A stretch of DNA of 64,000 nucleotides, taken from Rhizobium sp. 16-449-1b. Lineage in GTDB: Bacteria > Pseudomonadota > Alphaproteobacteria > Rhizobiales > Rhizobiaceae. The notes beneath the pieces were generated by a model. It did no database searches and had not been told where the DNA came from. It saw only the letters and a list, made by a program, of their open reading frames with translations. This document shows, one piece after another, positions 1 to 9,088 of the stretch. The position numbers and the translations under genes are program-made. Position 1 is the first letter of the stretch. Each line of letters opens with the position of its first letter. Where the stretch lies: NCBI RefSeq assembly GCF_017741935.1, contig NZ_JAGHMH010000010.1, positions 159,024 through 223,023 of the forward strand, written 5' to 3'.

Positions 1-1003
1 CCGCTAGGATCGGTGCCCATGGCTTCAAAAACGCCTCGCAGATCAACGGACCGATAACTGTTCCAATCTGTGAATCAATGCCCGACATATCAAAGCCCGC
101 TGTCTCTATTACCTCGTAGCTTATCTCGCCCTCTTTGAATCGGGTGTTGAAGAAGGTCTCAACATCCAACATTTGAGGCCTGCTGGCGTCAGTGGGGATA
201 ATTAAAACATAGTGACTACCCTTCTCCGGGCGGACAGTTTCAACAAAACTGTGGAAGAAGTCGGCACCATCCACTGTATGAATTTCGAACCCAAACCTCT
301 CCTGTAGGACGCACAGCCCAAACGCATGAGGAACGATCCCGGCGCATCCCGAGGCGATGAAATAGATTGGTTGAGCCTCTGCAAATCTTGCAGCAAACGC
401 TGTTCCAGGCTCGACGCCTTTTTCTGCGGCCTTAAACAAGGCAACTGGAAGTGCCTGCAGAGATGAAATAAGAACCGGAAGTAGTGCCCAGTTCTCTCTT
501 TCCTTCAGAATGCCACCAATAAAAGACAGTATGAGCATATGGATAGCTTGGAAAGTTTGAGTTGTTTTCCCCGTGAAGAATGCCTGATGACCGAAGGAGG
601 CGAGTTTTGAGCTTGCAGATGTCGTGAAGACAACTGACTTGCAAGCCTTGTTCTTCAAGAACCCCGCTGCGTCGACAGTTTCCGGTGTCATCCCTGACTT
701 CGAAGACAACACGACAAGCGTCGCCGGATCATCCACCGCGTGCGCGTTGACCTGCAGAAGATTCACAAAGGTTGCAGACGCGTACACCTCATATCTGAGG
801 TTCCGGCTGACCTCTTCAATATAATGTTTCAGACTCTTCGCGATTGCTAGACCGGCCCCGGCAGAGACGAATAGCACGCGCTCGATTCCCGCTGACGTGG
901 CGCGTCCAGATTCAGCGACCGCTTCGAGCTGTCGGATCGTCGTGCTCAGCTGTCCAGTCATTGCAGACGCGCTTGTGGACGACGGCTCATACAGCAAATC
1001 CAT
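1..1003 (-). CDS. SIS-domain sugar isomerase/deglycase, FrlB-like (partial, runs off left edge)
   Basis: The minus-strand frame is open from an ATG at 1003 to the window edge (334 codons) with no stop. It shows the SIS fold pattern: a phosphosugar-binding motif SSKSGMTPETVDAA around residues 105-118, and later DGADFFHSFVE, which lines up with the SGEFFHGPFE-type segment of FrlB-family fructosamine-6-phosphate deglycases. It is a diverged relative of the SIS protein at 36887-37870. The start encodes MDLLYEPSS and is the first ATG of the frame. It is transcribed away from the phosphatase-SDR fusion at 1585. Family known, substrate inferred: it probably cleaves or isomerises a phosphorylated amino sugar. 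The C-terminus is missing only because of the window edge. Confidence 0.8.
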   Translation of the reverse strand, partial: MDLLYEPSSTSASAMTGQLSTTIRQLEAVAESGRATSAGIERVLFVSAGAGLAIAKSLKHYIEEVSRNLRYEVYASATFVNLLQVNAHAVDDPATLVVLSSKSGMTPETVDAAGFLKNKACKSVVFTTSASSKLASFGHQAFFTGKTTQTFQAIHMLILSFIGGILKERENWALLPVLISSLQALPVALFKAAEKGVEPGTAFAARFAEAQPIYFIASGCAGIVPHAFGLCVLQERFGFEIHTVDGADFFHSFVETVRPEKGSHYVLIIPTDASRPQMLDVETFFNTRFKEGEISYEVIETAGFDMSGIDSQIGTVIGPLICEAFLKPWAPILA

Positions 1004-1584
1004 TGTCTGAGATCAAGTCGCTGTTCTAGTCTAAGGTGAGTGGAACTGGTGTTTCTCTGATTTTTGAAGCGGGATGTGTCCAAGCGGAGTGCAATTTATA
1101 CCAATCAACGAGGTGGCTCACGCGTCATTTGTTGCGGTAGGTGTACCCACCTTGCTGAGCTGTCGTTTCCGTGTTGGGCCGGCCTCGAATATATAAACCG
1201 TAATTGAACGTCAGCGCTTACGCATTCCAACGTGGCAGGGAATAAGAACAGGATAGAGTTGGTGCAGGTTTGCTGGACGAATCACAAATCCCTGAACGCG
1301 GTTGGTGGACCATCTCTTTTGGGGTGCTGACGGCATAGGGGCCCAGTTTAGGTGTAAATGGCTTTTGAAGGTGGCCAGATATTACGAGTTCCCTATTCCA
1401 GCGATTAAAAGATAACGTAGGGACCATGCCAGTTGGCCAACTGACTATAAGGCTTGCATAGAAGGCTTGCATAGATCCACGCGCTTGAGGAGGTTCGTAT
1501 CTCTCACGCGCTGACCGATATTAAAAGCACCCTAGTCAGGCCATCTCTATATCGAAATAAGACTTTCAGATATCGCATCCTAGA
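1004..1584. other. Divergent intergenic region, no gene seen
   Basis: About 580 bases lie between two divergent genes and should hold both promoters. A 12-base direct repeat (aggcttgcatag) occurs twice side by side near 1450-1474. One half-site TATACCAA at about 1098-1105 matches half of the palindromic GntR boxes found near 31.5 and 32.6 kb, but without its partner. The short frames here resemble no family I know. Confidence 0.4.
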
Positions 1585-2877
1585 ATGCCGATCTCTCTCG
1601 AGTACCTCGGCCCTGCCCAAGCACCAGCCAGTGTCGGCGACTTTTATTTCCTTCGCCACGGCAAAACCGATTTGAATGAGAAAGAAGTATTCGTGCAAGG
1701 CGAGAAACATTGGGGTGTACAGGGCGCCGGCACGAACATCGGTCTAAATGAAACCGGCAAACGGCAGGCGGTCCTCGCCGGCAACGTTCTGCGCAAACTG
1801 CCCATTGGCAGTGTCGTCTGTTCGCCGCTTCTACGCGCAATCCAGACCGCTGTAATCGCTAACATCGGATGCCTCTGCTTTGAAATTGATGATGACCTCA
1901 AAGAGCGTGACTTTGGCAAGCATGAGGGCGGCTATGGGCCACTGAAGATGTTTGAGGAAAATTATCCAGATACTGAGAACACGGAGTTGTTCTCTATGCG
2001 TGTGGCAAAGGCCCTTGCCCATGCCGATACTGAAAACACACTCTTTGTTTCCCATGGAGGCGTGCTCAGGGTTGTCGCTGCACTTCTTGGCGTAGAACTT
2101 ACCAAGGAACATACGGACAACGGACGTGTTCTTCATTTCAGACGCGGGTGTCCACAGTGGACTGTAGAAATTCACCAAAGCCCGGTGATCTTGATTAGCG
2201 GTCCAAGCCGCGGCATCGGCAAAGCGATCGCGGAAAACCTGATTGTGCACGGGTACCGCATGAGCCTCGGCGCCCGGAGAGTGAAAGACCTCGAATCCGC
2301 TTTCGGACCACAGAGCGAATGGCTGCACTATGCCCGTTTCGATGCTGAGGATAACGATACAATGGCGGCATGGGTGACCGCGGCCGTCGAGAAATTCGGA
2401 AGGATCGACGGTCTCATTAACAATGCTGGTTGTGGAGAACCCGTAAATCTTGAGAAAGATATTGATTATAAGCAGTTCCATCGGCAGTGGCACATCAACT
2501 GCGTGGCTCCGCTGCGAATGACAGAGCTCTGCCTACCATATCTCTGTGAAACCGGATCTGGCCGCGTAGTTAACATCAACTCCATGTCAGGGCAGCGGGT
2601 ACTGAATCCTTTTGTCGGTTACAACATGACGAAGCATGCATTGGGAGGCCTCACCAAGACCACTCAGCACGTTGGTTGGGACCGCGGAGTGCGAGCGATA
2701 GACATCTGCCCGGGCTTTGTTGCCACCGAAATGAGTGCCTGGACTGACCTTATTTCGAGTAATGACATGATCCAGCCCAATGATATAGCCAACCTAGTTC
2801 GTGAAGCAATTGAGCGCCCAAATCGTGCGTACGTGCCGAGAAGTGAGGTCATGTGCATGAAGGAATCGATCCACTAG
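1585..2877 (+). CDS. Histidine phosphatase - short-chain dehydrogenase fusion protein
   Basis: This 430-residue frame joins two enzyme families. Residues 20-195 are a histidine phosphatase (phosphoglycerate mutase superfamily), with the RHG motif at 24-26, DFGKHEG near 109-115 and the second catalytic histidine in SHGG at 156-159. Residues 200-425 are a classical SDR, with GPSRGIG at 206-212, NNAG at 279-282 and catalytic Tyr346 and Lys350 in YNMTK. The SDR half is clearly a paralogue of the stand-alone SDR at 20243-20953, so the joint falls where a normal SDR start would be. All key residues are present in both halves. The ribosome site before the ATG is weak. It may act on the same sugar-phosphate pathway as the divergent SIS gene. 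The fusion could be genuine, or an old deletion or stop-codon loss between two adjacent genes. Confidence 0.8.
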   Translation: MPISLEYLGPAQAPASVGDFYFLRHGKTDLNEKEVFVQGEKHWGVQGAGTNIGLNETGKRQAVLAGNVLRKLPIGSVVCSPLLRAIQTAVIANIGCLCFEIDDDLKERDFGKHEGGYGPLKMFEENYPDTENTELFSMRVAKALAHADTENTLFVSHGGVLRVVAALLGVELTKEHTDNGRVLHFRRGCPQWTVEIHQSPVILISGPSRGIGKAIAENLIVHGYRMSLGARRVKDLESAFGPQSEWLHYARFDAEDNDTMAAWVTAAVEKFGRIDGLINNAGCGEPVNLEKDIDYKQFHRQWHINCVAPLRMTELCLPYLCETGSGRVVNINSMSGQRVLNPFVGYNMTKHALGGLTKTTQHVGWDRGVRAIDICPGFVATEMSAWTDLISSNDMIQPNDIANLVREAIERPNRAYVPRSEVMCMKESIH

Positions 2878-3636
2878 TATGGCATGAAGATAATGTTTGC
2901 GTGTATTTTACTTATGTATTGTGCCGTGGCAGATGCTTTGTAATAAAAGTTTGTTAAATATCATTTCTTTTTGAGTAAATATTTCTCATTCGCCGATTAT
3001 GCGTAGTGTTAAATTGAGGGGTCTTTTTAATTAGATGATTTAGCTTAGAGATAGGACACTCTGATGAATTCAGATTCATCGATCCGTCTCTTCGATGGAG
3101 CGCTGGTCCTCTAATCTTTCAGACAAAAAAATTCGGCAGTGATATCGCCGCGTATCATTAGGAATCGCTCACGCACAGCTGTCCTGTTGCGGCCTCTGCA
3201 TACTTCCGGGACGGCACTTTGGATTGTCCCCGCACGTCGCTGTCATCTGACCTGCCTGAAGTGCTCAGCGAAGTGGGCAGGATCTTCAGCTGTCGGATAT
3301 CGGGGGGCTCGTTTGATGAGTCGGAAATAGCCCTCGGTATCCAACAACTCCTTACGCCGAATTTACGGGCGTCTCTTACTTTATATGTCAGAGGCGCCAC
3401 TTGCGCTCAAAGCAGGACATTTCTTATATTAGTGCTGACAGGATATATTCCGTTGTCGGCTAAATAAATTCGTTTGTACGTGCCTGCCTTTGGATGTGCA
3501 ATGTCTATTTTCGCCCTGAACACAAAGCGAGAAAATTAGTTCATTAGTTCACACGTTCGTTCGTAAGCCCACGGTGAAGGCCGTCTTGCGATGATGAGCT
3601 GCTGACTGCCAATCCTAATGGTAACACTAGGAGTAG
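2878..3636. other. AT-rich intergenic stretch, no supported gene
   Basis: After the fusion gene the sequence becomes visibly AT-rich (about 2880-3060) and then carries only short overlapping frames with no recognisable domain. It ends where the truncated IS66 tnpC begins, so it is probably a junction created by insertion-sequence decay. Confidence 0.4.
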
Positions 3637-3942
3637 TCATATGACGATGCATCCAATTCTCGTCGCCACGCGTTCCGCAGCGATCTCGTCTTCGGTGGCG
3701 TCGGCTTCAAGCTCTTCGAGCTGCAATTCCATTTGCTCGATCAGCCGGGCGCGGCGCTCCGCGCTCAGGCCGTACTGCTCGCGAAGCATCTTGGCGATCT
3801 CGAGCTTGAGATGCCGGATCATCGCTAAGACGTCGTCAGGACCGCGCGCACCTGTGCGAGGTCGGCCTCGGCAGAGGCGGCACGCGCTTCCGATGTCGCA
3901 AGAGCGGCGCGGTCTGGCTATCTCCGAAGCAGCATCATCCAT
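3637..3942 (-). pseudogene. IS66-family tnpC transposase, N-terminal fragment
   Basis: The segment MIRHLKLEIAK...LIEQMELQLEELEADATEDE is typical of the N-terminal coiled-coil part of IS66 TnpC. Before it, the expected stretch (AALATSEARAASAEADLAQV) is readable only in another frame, so two compensating frameshifts lie near 3840 and 3925. The reading frame stops after about 100 residues with the catalytic DDE domain absent. It sits directly after tnpB and tnpA in the normal IS66 order on this strand. Confidence 0.7.
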
Positions 3943-3999
3943 GGCCTAAAGCTACCATGGCGCATGCCGAAAGCCCAACAAAAACAGAGGAATGCAGGC

Positions 4000-4320
4000 G
4001 ATCAGTCTGCCTTCGAAGGTCGTTGCGTCCAGCGCGGGTTGCGCTAGTCGATTCAGCCGAGCTGCGCCGCCGACACCGGCAAGGCGGAGCCATTCTGGTG
4101 ACTGGCCAGACGAACTTCCCAGCTTCCAGCCGCTTCAGGTAAAGCGCCATGCCGACGCCGTCATGCCAGAGGACTTTGATCAGGTCACCCTTGCGCCCCC
4201 GGAAGCAGAAGACCTCACCGCCATGAGGATCGCGGCCAGACCTTGCTGAACCTTCAGCGCCAGGCTGTTCATGCCGCAACGCATGTCCGTCACCCCGCCC
4301 GCGATCCACAAACGCGATCA
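4000..4320 (-). pseudogene. IS66-family tnpB (Orf2) remnant with frameshifts
   Basis: Core residues CFRGRKGDLIKVLWHDGVGM and LKRLEAGKFVWPVT are diagnostic of IS66 TnpB. The N-terminal part (TDMRCGMNSLALKVQQGL) is in a different frame from this core, and the C-terminal part (NGSALPVSAAQLG) is in a third reading, followed by a stop. At least two frameshifts therefore separate pieces of one original gene of about 115 codons. Non-functional. Confidence 0.75.
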
Positions 4321-4665
4321 TGACCCATTCACAACGGGCAACAGGCGGGCAAGAATGGTCGGATCAAGCGAGGCTGGGATCGTCAACCGTCGGCCATTCG
4401 GCAGGCCGATCTCGATCGTCTTGTCGTTTTCAAATCGCGGCGATGAGGCTACCTCGCAAGATGCCGCCGCCGGTGGCGAAACCGCAAGCGGCACGAAGCC
4501 CGTTATAGCGGAACTGCCCAGAAGACCACTACGGTATTCCCGACGCCAACGGGTCAACAATGACCGTGACAATCCATATCGCCGCGCCGCCACCGAACCC
4601 TGCCGAAAGCCTTGTAGACTTTCCCCGACGATCCGAACCTTCTCTTCGTCCGACCAATCGACCAA
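4318..4665 (-). CDS. tnpA: IS66-family accessory protein TnpA (Orf1)
   Basis: This 115-residue frame is intact and has the helix-turn-helix of IS66 TnpA/IS3 OrfA-like proteins: WSDEEKVRIVGESL at the N-terminus and GLSRSLLTRWRREY at about residues 31-44. The C-terminal half ends with IEIGLPNGRRLTIPA, a stretch typical of IS66 Orf1. It overlaps the start of the tnpB remnant by a few bases, the usual IS66 arrangement. With tnpB and tnpC broken it can no longer mobilise the element by itself. Confidence 0.75.
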   Translation of the reverse strand: MVDWSDEEKVRIVGESLQGFRQGSVAARRYGLSRSLLTRWRREYRSGLLGSSAITGFVPLAVSPPAAASCEVASSPRFENDKTIEIGLPNGRRLTIPASLDPTILARLLPVVNGS

Positions 4666-4910
4666 TCCCGTCGGCGACCAGGATCGTCGACGGGCAAAAC
4701 CTCAATGGGGGAAATGATTGTAGCACATGACATAAGGCATGGATTTAAAGCCAATCAGCAAGTCAGGACAGACGGCCTTCGCCGGACGGATACGACCATA
4801 AAACGCATGCCAGCGGTGATGGAACTCGACTTCTTCCCCGAGGTGGGCAGAATGTCCGGTAGATGGCTCTCGGAATAAAGGCATGGCCATTCGCCGGTTC
4901 CTAGCGCGGA
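4666..4910. other. Short stretch between two IS66 remnants
   Basis: This lies between the minus-strand tnpA and the plus-strand tnpC tail. A minus-strand frame (4726-4890) encodes a segment with FHHRWHAFYGR, which faintly recalls small proteins encoded beside rhizobial transposases, but I cannot name it. Probably mobile-element debris. Confidence 0.3.
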
Positions 4911-5090
4911 GATGAGTGCGCCGCCTTCATGTATTCCCTGACCGTCACCATCAAGATGAACGATATCGATCCGCAGGCCTGGCTGGCCAGCGCGCTCGCT
5001 CGCATGCCCGGCATTCCCGTCTCACCGCTGCCGGAACTCCTGCCCTGGAACTGGTCCGCCACAGGCTACGCTCGGCAGGTTGCAGCCTGA
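4911..5090 (+). pseudogene. IS66-family tnpC transposase, C-terminal fragment
   Basis: The plus-strand frame reads ...CAAFMYSLTVTIKMNDID, then PQAWLASALARMPG and ELLPWNW, which is the conserved C-terminal tail of IS66 TnpC, and stops at 5088-5090. Nothing of the catalytic domain precedes it. It lies on the opposite strand to the tnpA-tnpB-tnpC' remnant at 3637-4665, so it derives from a second copy or from an inversion. Confidence 0.7.
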
Positions 5091-5389
5091 TGGCGCGCCC
5101 GACGCATGTCTACACGATCGACTACGTCGCCAGGCTGATCGGCGAGAACCTCGAACTTCTCCAGGAAATCGCCAGCAACTCGGACAACATCGACTACGGC
5201 GAGATGATCCATGCCTACGATGGAACCGAAGAGGGCATCACCACCTTCACCGAACGAGGCGTCGAGAGCCTGAAGGAGTTTCTCGCCGATATCCGCGCCT
5301 TGGATGGCGGTGTCCGGCAATTCCTCGTCGACGAGCAATGCGATCCAGAAAAGATCGAACGCATCATGGCGGACGAAGCGAAATCATAA
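5090..5389 (+). CDS. Small passenger protein of an IS66-type element
   Basis: A 99-residue frame starts at an ATG overlapping the tnpC stop (tgATG), which suggests translational coupling. It is rich in acidic residues, with segments YVARLIGENLELLQEIASNS and YDGTEEGITTFTERGVESL. I believe small genes of this kind accompany tnpC in rhizobial IS66 elements, but I know no function. It looks intact, and no membrane segment or signal peptide is visible. Confidence 0.55.
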   Translation: MARPTHVYTIDYVARLIGENLELLQEIASNSDNIDYGEMIHAYDGTEEGITTFTERGVESLKEFLADIRALDGGVRQFLVDEQCDPEKIERIMADEAKS

Positions 5390-5406
5390 GCCCCGCGGCT
5401 TTCCCC

Positions 5407-6955
5407 TGCTTCCGATTACCCACATTGTCGGCGAGTTGCGATGGAGATGCCGAAGGCGATGTCATTGAGGCGTGCCAGGCCTCGCCATACGACCATGTTT
5501 CCGGGAGGAGGATCGTGCTTACGAGCGAGATAGCCACCGAGCATGGCGATCTGGAGCAAATAGGAGGCAAGGGTCCTGCGCAGGATGCGCGGCGTGGGGC
5601 GCGCTGCATCGATGCTGTCGAGTGTCACGATTTCAGCCGGGGTAAAGAATTGTCTCCGGTTCCGCCTCGGGCTTTTCCCGTGCAGACATGGTGAGGAAAA
5701 ATATCCGCCAGCTGACCACCGCAATGAGGGCAAGGAACTTCGCCAATCGATCTGCGGTCTCGAGCCTTGCCTTTTCGGCGCCGCAGCCGGATTTCATCAC
5801 CTTGTGAAAGACCTCGACTTTCCAGCGCAAGGCGTACCATTCAAGTTTCTCGATGGCGGCGGTGATATCGCCGACCGGCAGATTGGTCACCAGCTTCCAG
5901 TCGATCGGCGCACGGTCCTCCGGCGGGTTGATCTCAAGAGCATGGATGTAGGTGAGAAGCTGGGGCGTAGCGCTTCCGCTTACCTTTGGGTGGCAGGGTT
6001 TCGATAGTGGCAAATTTCACATGTAGGTTCGCGATTTCGTTCTGGCCGATCTTGACACAATGGCATCCGACCCAAGGTGCAGCCGAGAGCTGGGCGAAGA
6101 CCCGATGCGCTCCCTGTTTCGGCTCAGGGCCCGTCGGCTCGGTCGCCAACCGGTTGGTCTGCACCCGCACCAGAAAGCGTGTGCTGAGATCCTGCGCGAG
6201 GCAGAACAGTTCGTAGATATCGCTCTCGCGGTCGGCCACATGCACACAGCGTTCCGGTGCGTCGATGAGCGCCATGGACTGGCGCAGATTCTCAAGCCAA
6301 CGATAGCTTTCCTTCGTCTCGATCGGAACGCGCGTGAGATTGACATGGCGCTTGAGCGTCCAGGTTCCCTTGTACTTCGTACGTGTTCAGAATTTCGCTG
6401 CCGTCAACCCAAGTGGCGTGCCTTCCAGTGTCAACGCCAGGCTCGAATGCATCAACATGCCACATAACGTTACCGGGTAGGACCGCCCCGCTTTATAAGC
6501 TCCGGCGTTAATGGTCTTGGTGAAGCCGATCTTGCCCAGCCTCGTACGGCTGTAAGTGAACTCAGTGGTGTCCTGCACGACAACGATCGGACCTTCACTG
6601 TCTGCGCAGCGCCTAGCGGTCGTAGCGAAATGGCCAGCCAGCACGCCGTGCTTTGTGACGCGAGGATTGTCAAAGAACCGGTAGGCCGCTTTCGTCGCGG
6701 CCCAGTCACCACATGCCGCCGGGATGGGGTGTGACCAGTCGCTGACATTATCTGGTCAAGCAGCCGGTGCATCCGGCGCGCCAGGCGTTTGTCTGGCAGA
6801 CCCGATGATATGATCTCATCGCCAAGCCAGCCCACTCCACCAGCTTCCGTATCCTCGCTCATCTACGACGCCTCCGTGATTCGGCGTCACAGACAGAATC
6901 ACAGACGATTCATCGGAGGCAACCTCGTCTGCAGCAGATGTGGGTAATCGGAAGC
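5407..6955 (-). mobile_element. Decayed IS4-family insertion sequence with matching terminal inverted repeats
   Basis: An 18-base sequence, GCTTCCGATTACCCACAT, at 5408-5425 recurs exactly as its reverse complement at 6938-6955, and the intervening 1.5 kb is filled by one minus-strand transposase remnant. The hexamer TTCCCC flanks both ends (5401-5406 and 6956-6961) and may be the target-site duplication if the left end is the T at 5407. The ends are therefore well preserved although the transposase is broken. Confidence 0.75.
5416..6862 (-). pseudogene. IS4-family (Tn5-like) transposase, multiply frameshifted
   Basis: Pieces of one transposase appear in successive minus-strand frames. From the start at 6862 there is a Tnp-DNA-binding domain (SSGLPDKRLARRMHRLLDQ), then VVVQDTTEFTYSR with the first DDE aspartate, then HVADRESDIYELF, then WKVEVFHKVMKSGCGAEKAR with the YREK-like catalytic glutamate region, and finally HDPPPGNMVVWRGLARL near the C-terminus. 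At least four frame changes separate these blocks. The usual protein is about 460 residues; nothing longer than about 130 residues can be read here. Non-functional unless supplied in trans. Confidence 0.8.
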
Positions 6956-7102
6956 TTCCCCGGATGGATACAGACAACAGGTCTCTTAGCGGACAGGGTG
7001 TGGTTGGAATGAGCTCTATCGTCTCAGGCGTCGCCGGAATTTAAAAATAGATTTCATGTTCACGGTAGTGCTTTCTCGGCAAAGCAGACAAGTGTTTTGC
7101 TG

Positions 7103-7963
7103 TTAATCCTCCGATTGAGAAAGGAAATCCTCCAGGAACGGCGCGATCACCAAATCATCAACGAGAGCGGAATATTTTTCTCGATCTTCCTCCGCTAGTC
7201 CCTCATCAGTTATGATGCGCTTGATCTGCTCGATTGGGACGACGCTGTAGATCTTGCGGCTGCCAAACTTGCTACTATCGATGATCAAGGTCGTTTCCAT
7301 GGCAGCATTGACCATCGCTCGCTGAAGCTGCACTAAGTCCAATGAGGTATCGGTCGGTCCTGTCGTATCCACGGCATGAGTGCAGAGGAAGAAATGGTCG
7401 CAATTCAGTTCGCGAACGAATTTGGTGCTTGTTTCTCCAAGGAGCACATAGGCACCGTGCCGGCAACTCCCGCCGGGCACCACGACTGAAATTGGATCCT
7501 TGTTAGCGAGAATTGCGGCGACTTGAACATCGTTGGTGATGACAGTCAGCGGGATGCCAAGCTCAGCTATCGCATGCGCCAGATGGTGTGAGGTCGACTT
7601 TGAATCGATCAGGACACTCTGCCCCGGCTGCAAGATGCTTGCCGCCGCTTTCGCAATCGCTCTTTTTTCCTCTACCGACGTGTTCTTCGCTTCTTCAGTC
7701 CGCTGTTCATAAGTAGTGTTTTGCCGAGTTCGGACAGCTCCACCGTGCGTCCTCTTGAGCAAGCCCTCCGAAGCGAGCAGATCAAGATCCCGTCTGATGG
7801 TCGAAATTGACGCATTCAGGCGCCGAGCAAGATCCTGCGTCGAGGCGACGGAATTGGCAGAAAACCAATCCATGATCTTCGCTCGCCGTTCTGCAGGAAG
7901 AAAATCCTCGTCCTGGGCTATATCCTTGTCGTTCAAGCGCGCTCTCGCTTTTCTCAATGCCAT
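7103..7963 (-). CDS. DeoR-family transcriptional regulator
   Basis: A 286-residue protein with an N-terminal winged helix (RRAKIMDWFSANSVASTQDL, then LNASISTIRRDLDLLASEGL near residues 47-66), the DeoR hallmark THGGAV, and a C-terminal sugar-phosphate sensor domain with VLIDSKSTSHHLA and IIDSSKFG. It lies downstream of the ridA-like gene on the same strand, separated by a hairpin terminator. DeoR proteins usually repress a neighbouring catabolic operon until a phosphorylated intermediate appears. Candidate targets are the divergent ridA and importer promoters around 8.6-8.75 kb. The effector is unknown. Confidence 0.85.
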   Translation of the reverse strand: MALRKARARLNDKDIAQDEDFLPAERRAKIMDWFSANSVASTQDLARRLNASISTIRRDLDLLASEGLLKRTHGGAVRTRQNTTYEQRTEEAKNTSVEEKRAIAKAAASILQPGQSVLIDSKSTSHHLAHAIAELGIPLTVITNDVQVAAILANKDPISVVVPGGSCRHGAYVLLGETSTKFVRELNCDHFFLCTHAVDTTGPTDTSLDLVQLQRAMVNAAMETTLIIDSSKFGSRKIYSVVPIEQIKRIITDEGLAEEDREKYSALVDDLVIAPFLEDFLSQSED

Positions 7964-8015
7964 GGTCGTTTACTACGCGAGAAATCGGATCGATAAAAGG
8001 TTTCTTTAAAGTGGG

Positions 8016-8038
8016 GAAGGCCGGACTAGCCGGCCTTC
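8016..8038 (-). terminator. Hairpin terminator after the ridA-like gene
   Basis: Perfect 9-base stem GAAGGCCGG / CCGGCCTTC with a 5-base loop, just downstream of the minus-strand RidA gene and before deoR. There is no long T tract, so it may only attenuate readthrough into deoR. Confidence 0.6.
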
Positions 8039-8048
8039 AGACTTAAAA

Positions 8049-8471
8049 TCAAAGGGTGATGGTGAGGTATTTCGCCTCGACAGCGCCCGCGCCTTTATAG
8101 GCGGTGACTTCAATTTCCACCTTGAAATCAGTATTCCCCAATGGGGAGCAGAGGACAGTGCGGGCTGGGTCGATTCCCCTAAAGCGCTCGCCGACATAGG
8201 CCATGACGGTCGGAGCGTCTTCGGGATTTGGAATGTAGACCGTGGACATAACGACGTCCGCGAGGCTGGCGCCAACTGATTTCAGCGCGCCCTCGATGTT
8301 GCTGAAGCACTGTTTAGCCTGCTCAACCGGATCTGTGGACATTTCGCGTGTCTTGTAGTTCCGGCCAGCGGTGTTGGACACGTAGATCCAATTGTCCACC
8401 GCGACGATGCGCGAGTAGCTTTCCTTTTCCTCGTAGAGGCTTCCTGATTTGACTTTGATGACCTCGACCAT
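8049..8471 (-). CDS. RidA-family (YjgF/YER057c/UK114) imine/enamine deaminase
   Basis: A 140-residue protein from the ATG at 8471, chosen because GAGGAAG lies just upstream; a longer frame to 8507 lacks such a site. The RidA pattern is clear: GNTDFKVEIEVTAY near the C-terminus and the conserved arginine of PARTVL that binds the substrate carboxylate in RidA enzymes. The family hydrolyses reactive enamines/imines released by PLP enzymes or amino-acid oxidases. It heads the ridA-deoR strand, divergent from the importer at 9089, so it may detoxify an intermediate of the imported compound. The exact substrate cannot be told. Confidence 0.85.
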   Translation of the reverse strand: MVEVIKVKSGSLYEEKESYSRIVAVDNWIYVSNTAGRNYKTREMSTDPVEQAKQCFSNIEGALKSVGASLADVVMSTVYIPNPEDAPTVMAYVGERFRGIDPARTVLCSPLGNTDFKVEIEVTAYKGAGAVEAKYLTITL

Positions 8472-9088
8472 TTTCTTCCTCACTTGAATTGATGTGAAAA
8501 GGACCAACCCGCCAAAAGACGGTTAAAAGCCGATCGCTTCAGGGCTGCTCCAGCACCCGTTCGTGGCGTCGGTCCAGTGACCGCTAATGACCTACCGGCA
8601 ATAGCTATCTTTCGCAAGCCAATATCATCAAAAAACGTCATATAAGAGCAAATATGATTAAAAACGCTCGTTTATGGCTTAGTCTACTTGACGTTTTATG
8701 AACTTATGACATTATGGCGCATTAATTTCGTGGGAGAAGTGGCAAAATACTCCACATTTTCTCACGCTTATCGGTCTGCCGCATTTGGCGCGGTTTGGCC
8801 GACGGCAAAATGAACAATGTGGGAGCGGCACGGATCAACGTTCGCCCCGGGGATCGAATGCATGTTGCGTGTCTGGTGAAGCGTGTGGGCTTTATCAAAC
8901 GCCGTAAAGGAGGGCGCGTTGGGCGATAGAGCGAAAACGAGTTGTTGCATTGACATCGGGGCCAACTTGTTTTGGTCGCAGAATGCCGACGTGGTAGAGG
9001 CGATCCGGGACCGGAGCTGTCGCCCTGTAAAAAAGCGGCAGAAAACGTCCCTCAATCATCGCAGTCGTCCAGCCAGGGAAGTCCTGCA
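8472..9088. promoter_or_regulatory. Divergent promoter region with repeated AAAACG words
   Basis: Between ridA and the importer lies an AT-rich block (8620-8730) with AAAAACGTCATA, then AAAAACGCTCG and, inverted, GACGTTTTATG. TTGACG (8688-8693) followed 17-18 bases on by an ATTATG-like hexamer is a plausible sigma-70 promoter facing the importer. The words TTTATGGCTTAGTC (8671-8684) and ACTTGACG recur in the regulatory region at 21.1 kb. The remaining leader (8730-9088) has no recognisable gene. Confidence 0.45.

Noticed and set aside
1098..1105. Possible GntR half-site TATACCAA before the left-edge SIS gene
   Set aside because: Only half of the palindrome is present; eight bases can occur by chance, so no regulatory link is claimed.
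1831..2493. Minus-strand open frame of 220 codons
   Set aside because: It lies antisense to the phosphatase-SDR fusion, whose motifs are intact; the antisense protein resembles nothing.
3139..3467. Short frames containing a CHLTCLKC-like cysteine pattern
   Set aside because: The cysteine pattern is not followed by any radical SAM motif and the frames are short and overlapping; treated as non-coding.
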